This document shows, in pieces, positions 15,039 to 24,900 of a stretch of 50,662 bases of DNA. The stretch is from Chloroflexi bacterium CSP1-4. Its GTDB lineage: Bacteria; Chloroflexota; Limnocylindria; Limnocylindrales; CSP1-4. Position numbers and translations under genes: made by a program. Below the pieces are notes generated by a model, which ran no database searches, was not told the DNA's origin, and saw only the letters and a program-made list of their open reading frames with translations. Numbering within the stretch: the stretch's first letter is position 1; each line of letters begins with the position of its first letter. Location: assembly GCA_001443375.1 (NCBI GenBank), contig LDXM01000011.1, forward strand, positions 1 to 50,662, given 5' to 3'.

Positions 15039-16351
15039 CACTCGCCCGGGCTGAAGAGCAGACCGGTGGCCGGCTTGGGGTAGAAGTAGGTCGACTTCTG
15101 GGGCATCAGCTCACCCGCGCGCGCGACGCGCACGACGTCCGCCGCGTCGGTGGGCTCGAGCAGGTAGGCCGCGTCGCCCTCTCCCCGGTCCACGGCCGCG
15201 ATGGCCGCAACGGCGTCCCTGACGTAGTCGATCCGCTCGCCGGCGGCGATGGCCGCGCGGTCGAGGCCGTGGATGGCGCTGAAGGCGGCCTCCAGGACGG
15301 TCACGCCGAGCCCGCGCAGGACCGGCGAGGCGTCCCCGGGCAGGAGCGGAGCAAGCGCCTCCGTTCGCGGCCTCAGCACCGCCGCCCGGCCGCCGGCCCA
15401 CGACCCGATCCGGGGGCCGTGCCCCCCTCCACCGGTGGGGGGAAACGCGGCGACGAGCGCCTCCGCGCTGGGCAGGGGCTCGACCCGGAACAGCCGCTCC
15501 ACGGCGGCCGGCAACTCCGCCCCCGGCGGCCCGCCGCGCACCACGCGGTGGGTGGGCAGGATCGTCATCTCGGTGGTGGCGAGGTCGAAAACGAGGGCCA
15601 GGATGAACTCGTAGGGCGGGTCGATCGTGCAGGCGCGGTTGGCGGCCCGCTCGTCGCGGTAGCGCAGCGCCGTCTCGTAGCGGTGATGACCGTCAGCGAT
15701 CGTGATCGGCCCGGCCTCGGCGAGCTCGATGAGCCGGGCGCCCGGACTCCCGTCCCCGCGCCGGCCGACGGGCACGACCCACAGGCGATGGCGCACCCCG
15801 TCATCGTCGGTGGCCGCGGTCGCCGGCGGCTCGACGGCGACCGAGGCCAGCAGCTGCCCGCTCTCGCCGGAGGGCGACTCGTACAGCCCGACGATCGGGC
15901 TCAAGTTCGCGCCGGTCGCCTTCAGGAGCGCATGGCGGTCCTCCTTCGGTCCGCCCAGCGTGCGCTCATGGGGCAGCACGCCCGAGCCCGGCCCGAAGCT
16001 CTCCAGGGCGAGGCGGGCGAAGAAGCCGCGCTGCGTCCGCTCCACGGTCGTGCCCGGCACGTCGTACGCCTGCTCGTAGGCGTAGATGGCGGGAGCGGGG
16101 TCCTTGCGCAGCGTGCCGTCGCTGCGCCACGCGGCGAGGGCCGCGGCGGCACGCCGATAGCGCGCACCGGGCTCGTCGCCCGGCTGGTCGGGCGGCAGGT
16201 CGAGCAGGACCGAGTTGCGCGGGTGGCGGGCGGCGAGCGTGGCCTGCTGCGCCGGCGAGATCACGTCGTAGGGCGGGCTGATGACCGCAGCGACATCCGC
16301 GATGGCCGTCGGGTCGTAGCGCAGGGCACGGAAGGGTCGCAGCGTGGGCAC
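15035..16351 (-). CDS. DUF1015 family protein
   Basis: 438 aa from GTG 16351. Family marks are SPPYDVI (25-31), a GVLPHERTLGGPKEDRHALL stretch near 125, NLSPIVGLY, and ADGHHRYETALRYRDE near 220, with THRVVRGG after it. Length and order match DUF1015 proteins, which are cytoplasmic, widespread in anaerobes and Chloroflexota, and have no established activity. Some family members sit near serine or amino-acid metabolism genes. A TAGGAT -10 box is 9 nt before the start. The gene is coupled to the hydrolase-like gene by a 4-nt overlap and is divergent from the large MoxR/ABC operon (147-bp gap). Confidence 0.82.
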   Translation of the reverse strand: MPTLRPFRALRYDPTAIADVAAVISPPYDVISPAQQATLAARHPRNSVLLDLPPDQPGDEPGARYRRAAAALAAWRSDGTLRKDPAPAIYAYEQAYDVPGTTVERTQRGFFARLALESFGPGSGVLPHERTLGGPKEDRHALLKATGANLSPIVGLYESPSGESGQLLASVAVEPPATAATDDDGVRHRLWVVPVGRRGDGSPGARLIELAEAGPITIADGHHRYETALRYRDERAANRACTIDPPYEFILALVFDLATTEMTILPTHRVVRGGPPGAELPAAVERLFRVEPLPSAEALVAAFPPTGGGGHGPRIGSWAGGRAAVLRPRTEALAPLLPGDASPVLRGLGVTVLEAAFSAIHGLDRAAIAAGERIDYVRDAVAAIAAVDRGEGDAAYLLEPTDAADVVRVARAGELMPQKSTYFYPKPATGLLFSPGEW

Positions 16352-16360
16352 GGGGCGCCT

Positions 16361-16366
16361 ATCCTA
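16361..16366 (-). promoter_or_regulatory. -10 element TAGGAT for the DUF1015 operon
   Basis: Minus-strand TAGGAT ends 9 nt before the GTG at 16351; leaderless type. No clear -35. Confidence 0.4.
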
Positions 16367-16497
16367 GCCGACGTCCCTGCTCACCGCCTCGGGCGTTCCG
16401 GCCCATCGGCGCGTCCACAGCGGAGCCGGTGCAACTTTCGGCCGGTCTCAGGCGTCTAGCTCGCACCGCGACCACCCACCGGTCAGACTGAGGCCCG

Positions 16498-18993
16498 ATG
16501 CGCAGGTACGCCACGCTCCACATCCGCCCCGCCCGCCGATCCCTCCGGCTCGTCGCCGCGCTGGGCCTCGTGACCGCCCTGCTCCTGCCCGCCGCGGCGG
16601 CGCCCGCGGCCGCGGCGGAGGAGGTGACGATGACCGCGCGCGCACTCGTCGGCGGCCACGTCCGGGTCGGCGCCTGGTCGGCGGTCGAGGTGGACCTCGC
16701 CAACGACGGCCCGGCCATCTCGGGCGAGCTGCGTCTCGGCGGCGGACAGCCCGGTGCATCCACGTACGGCGCGCTCGTGGACCTGCCGACGAACTCGAAG
16801 AAGCGCTACCTCCTCTACGCGCAGCCCTCGATCTTCGGGCGCGACATCCTGATCGACCTCATCGCCGGCGGCCAGCGCCTGGCCACCACGAAGGTGCCGA
16901 TCACCGCGCACGATGTCTACCAGCCCATCGTCGTCGTCGTCGCCGAGCAGCCCGGCCGCCTCATCCCCGACCTGACGGCCGCGGTTTCCAACCCCAACAT
17001 GCCCGTCGCGGCCATCGTGTCGCTCTCCCCGGCCGATCTGCCCGGCCGAATCGAGGCCTGGTCGGCCATCGACCGCCTGGTCTGGCAGGACGTGGACAGC
17101 TCGAAGCTCGACGACGCGCAGCTCGACGCCCTGCGGGCCTGGCTGGGCCTGGGCGGACGTCTGGTCATCCTCGGCGGCTCGACCGGCGCAACGACCCTGG
17201 GTGGCTTCCCCGACGCGATCCTGCCCTTCCGCCCGACGCGGACGGTCGACGCCACGCCCGATGACCTCGGCTCCCTGCTGGGCGCGGTGCCGGCGCTCGG
17301 CGAGCGGTTGCCGGTGCTGGGCGGGACGCTCATCGAGGGATCGGTCCTGGCTCGCAGCGGCGACGACATCATCGCCGCGGAACGATCGGTCGGCCAGGGC
17401 GACGTGCTCATCGTGGGTATGGACCCGGGGCAGTCGGGGATCGCCGGCTCGGCCGGGGCGCGATCGCTCTGGCGGCGGGCCGTGCCCATGACGCCGGGCG
17501 CGGTGGTCAACCCCCTCGCGCTCCCCGACGACAGCGCCATCGTCGCCGCCCTGAACTACCTGCCCGCCGTCGGCCTGCCGCCGGTCGAGCAGCTACTGGT
17601 CCTGCTGGTCGCCTACATCGTGCTCATCGGACCGGTCAACTACCTCATCCTGCGCCGCCTCGACCGCCGCGAATGGGCCTGGCTGACGATGCCGCTGCTC
17701 ATCGTCGTCTTCTCCGCCGGCGCGTTCGGGCTGGGGCGGCTGCTGAAGGGCAGCGACACGGTCGTCAACGAGATCGCCATCGTGCGCGGAGCGGCCGGCG
17801 CCGGATCGGGGCTCGGCCAGGTCTACGTCGGCGTCTTCTCGCCGACACGGCGGACCTTCGACGTCAAGGTCGCCGGCGGCGCCCTCCTCTCGAACCCCAT
17901 CAGCCTGCAGCAGCAGGGCGCCTTCGGCCAACCGCTGGACATCCTCCTCGGCGACCCCGCCCGACTGCGCGGCTACGAGGTCAACTTCGGCGTGCTGCGC
18001 GGCTTCCGGGCCGAGACGGCGCTCCCGACGCCGAAGATCGAGGCGAAGCTGGAGCTGGCGACCGACCGCGTGCGCGGCACGGTGACCAACGACTCCGACG
18101 AGAAGATCGAGGCGGCCGCGGTCGTCTTCGGTGGCAGCCTGGTCCGCCTCGGCGACCTGGCCCCCGGCCAGACGGTCAGCGTCGACCTGGCACTGGGCGC
18201 CAGCAACGTCTTCGGGCTGCCGCTGAGCGAGCGTCTCTTCGGCTCGCAGTCGGGCGGCGGGGACGCCGCCAGCCGCATCACACTCACCCGCCGCACGGTC
18301 ATCGACCAGCTGACCGCCTACACCGGGAAGTTCTCGACCCTGGTGGGCACCATCGGCGGCGACGGCGCCATGCTCGTCGGCTGGCGCACGGCCACCACGC
18401 TCGCGGTGGACGTCGGCGACGAGAAGGCGGCGCAGGTCGGCGAGGCGCTCTACCTGCTGCCCATGGACGTGCGCATCGGCGGGCGCACGGTGTTCCCCGA
18501 TGAGCTGATCCGCCACACGGTCATCGGCGCCGACGCGGGTGAGGCCTTCGACCAGGGCTCGGCCTTCTCGCTGAGCCATGGCTCGATGACCGTCGAATTC
18601 GCGCCCATCGCCTTCTCCGGCGAGCTCCGCGCCACGAGCCTGACGCTGGGCATGACCCAGGGCGACCCGAGCTTCGTCCCGCGGACCAAGGGCGACCCGG
18701 TGCCGCCGCTGCCGGACGACCGCCAGCCGCCACAGGACGACCCGGCCGGCGCGATGCCGCCCGCCGGCGTGCCCTTCGACGGCATCCCCGCCTTCCAGCT
18801 CTTCGACCGCACGACCGGGCTCTGGATGGAGTTCGAGCACCTGGGCCCGAACGCCGCGGTCAAGGTGGCCGAGCCGGAGCGCTACCTCGACACGGCCGGC
18901 CGATTCCTCGTCCGGTTCGTCAACCGCGGCATCGAGGGCCAGGGCAGCATCTACTTCACACTCTCGGTCGTCATGGAGGGCACCATCCCGTGA
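16498..18993 (+). CDS. large exported membrane protein, first gene of the MoxR/ABC operon
   Basis: 831 aa from ATG 16498 (TGAGG ribosome-binding site with short 4-nt spacing). A signal peptide spans about 15-42 (LVAALGLVTALLLPAAAAPAAAA). The extracellular first half includes a flavodoxin/GATase1-like segment (LGLGGRLVILGG, GDVLIVGMDPGQSG). Two membrane helices follow, near 362-385 and 393-415. The second half is beta-rich (GQVYVGVFSPTRRTFDVKVAGG, TNDSDEKIEAAAVVFGG, LAPGQTVSVDL). It belongs to no enzyme family I can name. Similar GATase-like membrane proteins accompany MoxR-DUF58-VWA genes in other phyla and the GldF/GldG-type ABC exporters. Its stop overlaps the ABC ATPase start by 4 nt. Confidence 0.7.
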   Translation: MRRYATLHIRPARRSLRLVAALGLVTALLLPAAAAPAAAAEEVTMTARALVGGHVRVGAWSAVEVDLANDGPAISGELRLGGGQPGASTYGALVDLPTNSKKRYLLYAQPSIFGRDILIDLIAGGQRLATTKVPITAHDVYQPIVVVVAEQPGRLIPDLTAAVSNPNMPVAAIVSLSPADLPGRIEAWSAIDRLVWQDVDSSKLDDAQLDALRAWLGLGGRLVILGGSTGATTLGGFPDAILPFRPTRTVDATPDDLGSLLGAVPALGERLPVLGGTLIEGSVLARSGDDIIAAERSVGQGDVLIVGMDPGQSGIAGSAGARSLWRRAVPMTPGAVVNPLALPDDSAIVAALNYLPAVGLPPVEQLLVLLVAYIVLIGPVNYLILRRLDRREWAWLTMPLLIVVFSAGAFGLGRLLKGSDTVVNEIAIVRGAAGAGSGLGQVYVGVFSPTRRTFDVKVAGGALLSNPISLQQQGAFGQPLDILLGDPARLRGYEVNFGVLRGFRAETALPTPKIEAKLELATDRVRGTVTNDSDEKIEAAAVVFGGSLVRLGDLAPGQTVSVDLALGASNVFGLPLSERLFGSQSGGGDAASRITLTRRTVIDQLTAYTGKFSTLVGTIGGDGAMLVGWRTATTLAVDVGDEKAAQVGEALYLLPMDVRIGGRTVFPDELIRHTVIGADAGEAFDQGSAFSLSHGSMTVEFAPIAFSGELRATSLTLGMTQGDPSFVPRTKGDPVPPLPDDRQPPQDDPAGAMPPAGVPFDGIPAFQLFDRTTGLWMEFEHLGPNAAVKVAEPERYLDTAGRFLVRFVNRGIEGQGSIYFTLSVVMEGTIP

Positions 18994-19976
18994 GCCTTGC
19001 CGTGCGCACCGAGGGCCTCGTGAAGCGCTACGACGGCACGCTGGCCGTGGCCGGCGTGGACCTCGAGGTGGCCGCCGGCGAGATCCACGGCCTCGTCGGA
19101 CCCAACGGGGCGGGCAAGACCACGACGCTGAAGATGCTGGCCACCCTGCTCCTGCCGACCGCGGGCCGGGCCGAGGTGGCCGGCGCCGACGTGGTCCGGG
19201 AACCGGACGCCGTGCGCCGCGTCATCGGCTACATGCCCGACAGCTTCGGGGTTTACGACGACATGAAGGTCTGGGAGTACCTCGACTTCTTCGCCCGCTG
19301 CTATGGCCTGCCGCCGGCGCGACGGCGCCAGATGATCGGCGACCTACTTGAGCTGGTCGACCTCGCCGACAAGCGTGAGGCCCCCGTCCAGGCCCTCAGC
19401 CGAGGCATGCAGCAGCGGCTCTGCCTCGCCCACACGCTCGTCCACGACCCTTCCGTGTTGCTCCTCGACGAACCGGCCTCCGGCCTCGACCCGCGCGCCC
19501 GCGTCGAGCTGCGTGAGCTGCTCCGCGAGCTGCGCGCGCTGGGCAAGACGATCCTCATCAGCAGCCACATCCTCCCCGAGCTCGAGGAGCTGTGCACGAG
19601 CGTCACGATCATCGATCGGGGACGCGTCCTCGCCTCCGGCCGCGTGGCCGACATCGAGGCGCGCCTGCGTGCCGGTGCGGTGCTGCGCACCCGCGTCCTG
19701 GGCGACGAGCCGGCCATCGCGGCGGCGGCGGCCTTCTTCACGGCCGATCCGACCGTGGTCGCGGTGGAGCGCCACGACGACGGCTGGCTGGAGCTGGCCT
19801 TCCGGGGCGATGACGCCGAGAGCGCCGCGCTGCTGGCGCGGGCCGTCGGCAGCGGACACAGCATCGCCACCTACGCCCGCGCCGCCTCCGACCTCGAGGA
19901 GCTGTTCCTGCAGGTGACGGCGCGCGAGGCCGCCGGCGACGACGCCGGGCAGACGCCGACGGAGGGCGCACGATGA
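18990..19976 (+). CDS. ABC-2 type transporter ATP-binding protein
   Basis: 328 aa from GTG 18990. Walker A GPNGAGKTT at 37-45, signature LSRGMQQRLCLAHTL (the usual LSGG reads LSRG), Walker B VLLLDEPASGLDP, and the H-loop in ISSHILPELEEL. A C-terminal extension (about 220-328) resembles the dimerisation/regulatory tail of CcmA/NatA-type exporters. It would energise the permease that follows, from which it is separated by a 4-nt ATGA overlap. The direction is probably export, as for the family. The substrate is unknown, but the surrounding VWA and MoxR genes suggest an envelope component. Confidence 0.9.
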   Translation: MSLAVRTEGLVKRYDGTLAVAGVDLEVAAGEIHGLVGPNGAGKTTTLKMLATLLLPTAGRAEVAGADVVREPDAVRRVIGYMPDSFGVYDDMKVWEYLDFFARCYGLPPARRRQMIGDLLELVDLADKREAPVQALSRGMQQRLCLAHTLVHDPSVLLLDEPASGLDPRARVELRELLRELRALGKTILISSHILPELEELCTSVTIIDRGRVLASGRVADIEARLRAGAVLRTRVLGDEPAIAAAAAFFTADPTVVAVERHDDGWLELAFRGDDAESAALLARAVGSGHSIATYARAASDLEELFLQVTAREAAGDDAGQTPTEGAR

Positions 19977-21166
19977 CCGCGCTCGCGATCCCGGTGCGCA
20001 ACCCGCTGCGCCGCGTCGGGGCCGGGCTCGGCTGGCTGGCCACGGGCATGATCGCGGTCGGCACCAAGGAGCTGCGCGGGCGGATGCGCGGCCGTCGCGC
20101 CTTCGCCGTCCTGACCTTCTACCTCGTCCTCCTGTCGGTCTTCGCGTGGGGCATCTTCGAGTTCCAGCGGAACGCGGCGGCGATGTACGCGACTCCCTGG
20201 GGCGGCATCGGCTTCCCGTCCGTGGCCCTCTCGGCGCAGATCGGGCAATCGCTCTTCAGCGGCCTGCTGGTCATCGAGACGCTGCTCGTCGCGGTCCTCG
20301 CGCCGGCCTTCACCAGCGGCGCCATCTCGCTCGAGCGCGAGAAGCAGACCCTGGACCTGCTCGTGGCAACGCCGCTCAGCTCGTTCGCCCTCGTGGCAGG
20401 CAAGCTGATCTCCGCGCTGGCCTACGTCTTCCTGCTCATCCTCGCCTCGGTGCCCCTGGCGGCCATCGTCTTCCTCTTCGGCGGAGTCGGGCCGGAGGAC
20501 CTCGTGCGGGGCTACCTGCTCCTGTTCGCGGTGGCCATCGGCTTCGGAGCCATCGGGCTGTTCGTTTCCGCGCTCGTGCGCCGGACGCAGGTGGCGACCG
20601 TGCTGACGTACCTCACCGTGCTCGCCCTCAGCATCGGCACGGCCGTCGTCTGGTTCTTCCTCTACGCCACGTCGGGCATCAGCCAGGTCGGCGGCGTCGT
20701 GCCCGGCAGTGGCAACACGTCGGCCGGTCGGCCGGCACAGCAGATCCTCTGGCTCAACCCCTTCATCGCCGACCTCGACCTCATCTGCGGCACATCGTCG
20801 AGCGGCTACGATGTGGCCTGCTCCATCATCAGCGCGGTCACCGGCAAGCCCTACTTCGGGACGACATTCGGTGGCGTGAGCGGTTTCGATGCCGCCGGCG
20901 GTGCGGTCGCGATCGGCGTCGCCCCCTGCCCGCCGAATGCGCGGTGCGCGGCGCCCGCCGTGCTGGCCGATGTCGTCGGCCCCGAACCCATCCAACAGCC
21001 GACCGTCACGGGCCTGCCGCGCGACGCCTTCTGGCCGCAGAGCGCAGCGGCCTTCATCGCCACCGCGCTCCTCCTGACCTTCCTGTCCGCACAGCTCGTG
21101 GCGCCGACGCGCCGGCTCGTCCGTCTGCCGCGCCGCCGCCGGCACGCTCCCGAGGCGTCGACGTGA
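19973..21166 (+). CDS. ABC-2 type transporter permease
   Basis: 397-aa integral membrane protein with about six helices. The cytoplasmic N-terminus contains the ABC-2 motif KELRGRMRGRRAF. Helices lie around 43-60, 83-110, 135-165, 170-195 and 205-225, and the last at about 360-385. ISLEREKQTLDLLVATPLS (114-132) is the classic ABC-2 coupling segment. A roughly 120-residue loop before the last helix (PGSGNTSAGRPAQQ to TGLPRDAFWP) faces outside by topology and contains four Cys residues, possibly disulfide-bonded. It pairs with the ATPase just upstream; its stop overlaps the next start by 4 nt. Confidence 0.88.
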   Translation: MTALAIPVRNPLRRVGAGLGWLATGMIAVGTKELRGRMRGRRAFAVLTFYLVLLSVFAWGIFEFQRNAAAMYATPWGGIGFPSVALSAQIGQSLFSGLLVIETLLVAVLAPAFTSGAISLEREKQTLDLLVATPLSSFALVAGKLISALAYVFLLILASVPLAAIVFLFGGVGPEDLVRGYLLLFAVAIGFGAIGLFVSALVRRTQVATVLTYLTVLALSIGTAVVWFFLYATSGISQVGGVVPGSGNTSAGRPAQQILWLNPFIADLDLICGTSSSGYDVACSIISAVTGKPYFGTTFGGVSGFDAAGGAVAIGVAPCPPNARCAAPAVLADVVGPEPIQQPTVTGLPRDAFWPQSAAAFIATALLLTFLSAQLVAPTRRLVRLPRRRRHAPEAST

Positions 21167-22884
21167 CCCTCGATCCGACGCTGAGCCAGATCCGCGACGG
21201 GCTGCGGCCCTTCCGCCGCCGCCTGTGGCTCCGTCGCGTCGTGCGCGACGGGACCTTCTCGCTGGCCGCGGTCATGGGCCTCGAGCTTGCGCTCGCGCTG
21301 GCCGCCCGGATCGTGCCCCTCGAGTGGGGCCGCGTGGCCGCCGCCGCGATCCCGTTGCTGGGTGCATTGGCGCTCCTCGTGGACGCGGTGCGGGTGCGCC
21401 CGACGCTCGGCGAGACCGCCCTGGCGCTCGACGGCGAGCAGGGCCTGCGCGACCGCGTCTCGTCGGCGCTGGAGATCGCCCTGCGCTCGCCCGACCTGGT
21501 CGAGGCGCCGCTCGCTGCCGAGGACGCGCCGACCGCCGAAGGCACCGCCACCGAGGACGCCGCCACCTACGCCCGCTTCGTGAGGCTGCAGCGGCGCGAC
21601 GCGCTGAGCACCTTGAGGGCGGCCGACCGGCGCGCCTTCCGCCCGCGCCTACAGCGACGCCCGGCAGCCGTCACCGTCGTGCTGGCGCTCCTGCTCGTGC
21701 CCGCCCTCCTGCTGCCCAACCCGCAGTCGGACGTGCTGGCCCGTCGCGAGAACCAGCGCGCCGCGGCCGAGCGCCAGGCCGAGAAGCTCGAGAAGGCCGC
21801 CGAGAGGCTGGCCGAGGGCCGCACGGCGCCCGACCCCCGCCTCGACCTCTCCGCAGAGCTGAAGAAGCTGGCCCGCGAGCTGCGCGAGCGGCCCGAGGAC
21901 CTCGATGCGCAGCTGGCCAGGCTCGGCTCGCTGGAGGATGCCCTGCGCGCGCGCATCGATCCGGCCAACGAGCAACGCGCCGCGGCGCTGTCCTCGCTGG
22001 CCCGCTCCGTGAGCCGGCTCTCGAGTGGCCAGGACAGCAACCCCGGCGGAGACCCGAAGAAGGCGAACGAGGACCTGGCCAGGCTCGGGGAGAAGATCGA
22101 CGGCATGACGAAGGCCGAGCGCGAGGCGCTGGCGGCCGACCTGGCCGGCCTCGAGTCCACCGCCCGCCAGGCCGGCGCCGACGCGCAGGCGGCCCTGCGC
22201 GACGCTGCGCAGGCGCTCGGGCGCGGCGATGCGACGGGCGCGAAGGACGCGCTGGGCCGTCTTGGCGATGCACTCGCGCGGGGGGCACGCAACGTGGAGT
22301 TGAACCGCGACCTGGCGCGCACGGCGAACGACCTGCAGGACGCACGACGGCAGCTGGCCGACGCCGGGAAGCCCGCGAACCAGGGGCAGGGTCAAGGCCA
22401 AGGGCAAGGCCAAGGGCAAGGCCAAGGCCAAGGGGAGGGGCAGGGTCAAGGCCAAGGGCAAGGGCAAGGGCAAGGCCAAGGCCAAGGCCAAGGGCAAGGC
22501 CAAGGGCAAGGCCAAGGGCAGGGCAGCCTGGGCGGCGGCGGCTCGAACGCCCGCTTCCTGGGCAGCGGCTCCAGCTCCGGCGGCTTCGGCGGCCCGACGG
22601 CCGGCAACAAGCAGTTCTCCACCGGCGACATCGACAAGGTCCTCGCCGACTTCGGCCGCCTGGGCAAGCCGGGCGATCCGTCCTACGTCGCCGGCACCGG
22701 CGGCGACGGGCAGACACAGCAGGGCAGCGGCACCGGTCAGGGCACGCCCAGCGACGCGTTCGTGCCCTACACCGGCGTCTTCCAGGACTTCTACGACTTC
22801 GCCATCACCAGCCTCGAGCGGAGCACGGTCCCGCTGGGCGTCAAGGACTACGTGCGCGACTACTTCTCCTCGCTGAACCCCTGA
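21163..22884 (+). CDS. membrane-anchored coiled-coil protein with Gly-Gln tract (DUF4175-like)
   Basis: 573 aa from GTG 21163, the start that gives the GTGA overlap; the same frame is open for a further 1 kb upstream but only as a shadow of the permease gene. Two hydrophobic segments (about 28-65) and a third (about 165-180) anchor it. A long charged coiled coil (about 190-400) contains ENQRAAAERQAEKLEKAAER and ELKKLARELRERPEDL. Residues about 406-453 are nearly pure Gly-Gln. The C-terminus (PYTGVFQDFYDFAITSLE, SVPLGVKDY-like) looks conserved and folded. The arrangement suggests an elongated scaffold next to the exporter. DUF4175-like proteins are known in such loci, with no assigned function. 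Confidence 0.72.
   Translation: MTLDPTLSQIRDGLRPFRRRLWLRRVVRDGTFSLAAVMGLELALALAARIVPLEWGRVAAAAIPLLGALALLVDAVRVRPTLGETALALDGEQGLRDRVSSALEIALRSPDLVEAPLAAEDAPTAEGTATEDAATYARFVRLQRRDALSTLRAADRRAFRPRLQRRPAAVTVVLALLLVPALLLPNPQSDVLARRENQRAAAERQAEKLEKAAERLAEGRTAPDPRLDLSAELKKLARELRERPEDLDAQLARLGSLEDALRARIDPANEQRAAALSSLARSVSRLSSGQDSNPGGDPKKANEDLARLGEKIDGMTKAEREALAADLAGLESTARQAGADAQAALRDAAQALGRGDATGAKDALGRLGDALARGARNVELNRDLARTANDLQDARRQLADAGKPANQGQGQGQGQGQGQGQGQGEGQGQGQGQGQGQGQGQGQGQGQGQGQGQGSLGGGGSNARFLGSGSSSGGFGGPTAGNKQFSTGDIDKVLADFGRLGKPGDPSYVAGTGGDGQTQQGSGTGQGTPSDAFVPYTGVFQDFYDFAITSLERSTVPLGVKDYVRDYFSSLNP
22381..22525 (+). repeat. 6-bp tandem repeat encoding a Gly-Gln tract
   Basis: About 24 consecutive hexamers of the form CARGGS (CAAGGC, CAAGGG, CAGGGT) encode alternating Gln and Gly, with a single Glu interruption near 22433. 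Slippage in this array would change the length by whole Gly-Gln units without a frameshift. Confidence 0.85.
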
Positions 22885-22910
22885 CCCGACACACCGCGGA
22901 GGACCCACCG

Positions 22911-23924
<1,014 letters not shown>

Positions 23925-23940
23925 CGCCGCGGAGCGCACC

Positions 23941-24891
23941 ATGAGCGACCCGCGAGCCGAGCCGACGGCGGCCGAAGCGCCGGCGCGCCACGACCTGCTG
24001 CCCGCGGCGGTCGACCCGACCGTCTTCGACGAAGCCTTCCTGCGCCAGCTCGAGCGGCTCATGCTCGTCACGCGCAAGGCCGTCCGCGGCGGCATGAAGG
24101 GCGTCCGGCGCAGCGCCAAGCGCGGCGTCTCGGTCGAATTCGCCGACTACCGCAACTACACCATCGGCGACGACCTGCGCACGCTCGACTGGAACATCTA
24201 CGCCCGCCTCGAGAAGCTCTTCGTCAAGCTCTTCATCGAGGAGGAGGACGTGACCGTCCACATCCTCCTCGACGCGTCGGGCTCGATGGGCCTGGGCGCC
24301 CCGGACAAGCTGCTCTTCGGCAAGCGCGCCGCGGCCGCCCTGGCCTACGTGGGCCTCGCCTCGTACGACCGCATCAGCATCGCCGTGCTGCAAGGCCGCG
24401 TGGCTCGCCGCTACCCCGCCGTGCGCGGCACCGGCCGCATCTTCCAGGTGCTGGCCGACCTCTCGTCGGTCAAGGCCGCGCCCGGCCCCACGGACCTGGC
24501 CGCCTGCGCCCGACATTACGCCGCGCAGCTCACCCAGCGTGGCCCGCTGATCCTCATCAGCGACCTCTTCGACGCCAACGCCGAGCGTGCCATCTCCGAG
24601 CTGGCGGGCACGCGCTGCGAGGTGGCCGTCCTGCACACGCTCAGCCCCGACGAGCTGGATCCGCCGCTCGAGGGCGACCTGCGCCTCCTTGACACCGAGT
24701 CCGGATCGGGCGTCGACATCACCGCCGACCTGGCCACCATGGACGCCTACAGGGCGCGGCTCACGGCCTGGCAGGCCGGGCTCGACGCGGTGGCGACGAA
24801 ACGGCGCGCCGCCTACGTGCCGGTGCCCACGACCCTCCCCCTGGCCGACCTCGTCTTCGCCGAGCTGCGGCGCCGGCGCGTGGTGGCCTGA
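23941..24891 (+). CDS. DUF58 domain protein with VWA-like MIDAS
   Basis: 316 aa from ATG 23941 (GGAG, 6-nt spacing). The DUF58 hallmark runs from GMKGVRRSAKRG through SVEFADYRNYTIGDDLRTLD and WNIYARLEKLFVKLF (about 51-98). The VWA-like MIDAS DASGSMG is at 111-117. No membrane helix is visible, so this version is cytoplasmic. DUF58 proteins are thought to be MoxR partners or substrates that present VWA interactions. It lies 16 bp after moxR and 9 bp before the BatA-like gene, whose ribosome-binding site GAGGT overlaps this gene's stop codon. Confidence 0.9.
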   Translation: MSDPRAEPTAAEAPARHDLLPAAVDPTVFDEAFLRQLERLMLVTRKAVRGGMKGVRRSAKRGVSVEFADYRNYTIGDDLRTLDWNIYARLEKLFVKLFIEEEDVTVHILLDASGSMGLGAPDKLLFGKRAAAALAYVGLASYDRISIAVLQGRVARRYPAVRGTGRIFQVLADLSSVKAAPGPTDLAACARHYAAQLTQRGPLILISDLFDANAERAISELAGTRCEVAVLHTLSPDELDPPLEGDLRLLDTESGSGVDITADLATMDAYRARLTAWQAGLDAVATKRRAAYVPVPTTLPLADLVFAELRRRRVVA

Positions 24892-24900
24892 GGTCCGGCG

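Noticed and set aside
20146..21162. Upstream extension of the coiled-coil protein's frame
   Set aside because: It only shadows the ABC permease. The GTG at 21163 gives the 4-nt overlap used elsewhere in the operon.
22381..22525. Regular repeats considered as a CRISPR-like array
   Set aside because: The unit is 6 bp without spacers and in frame within a gene; no cas genes are present.
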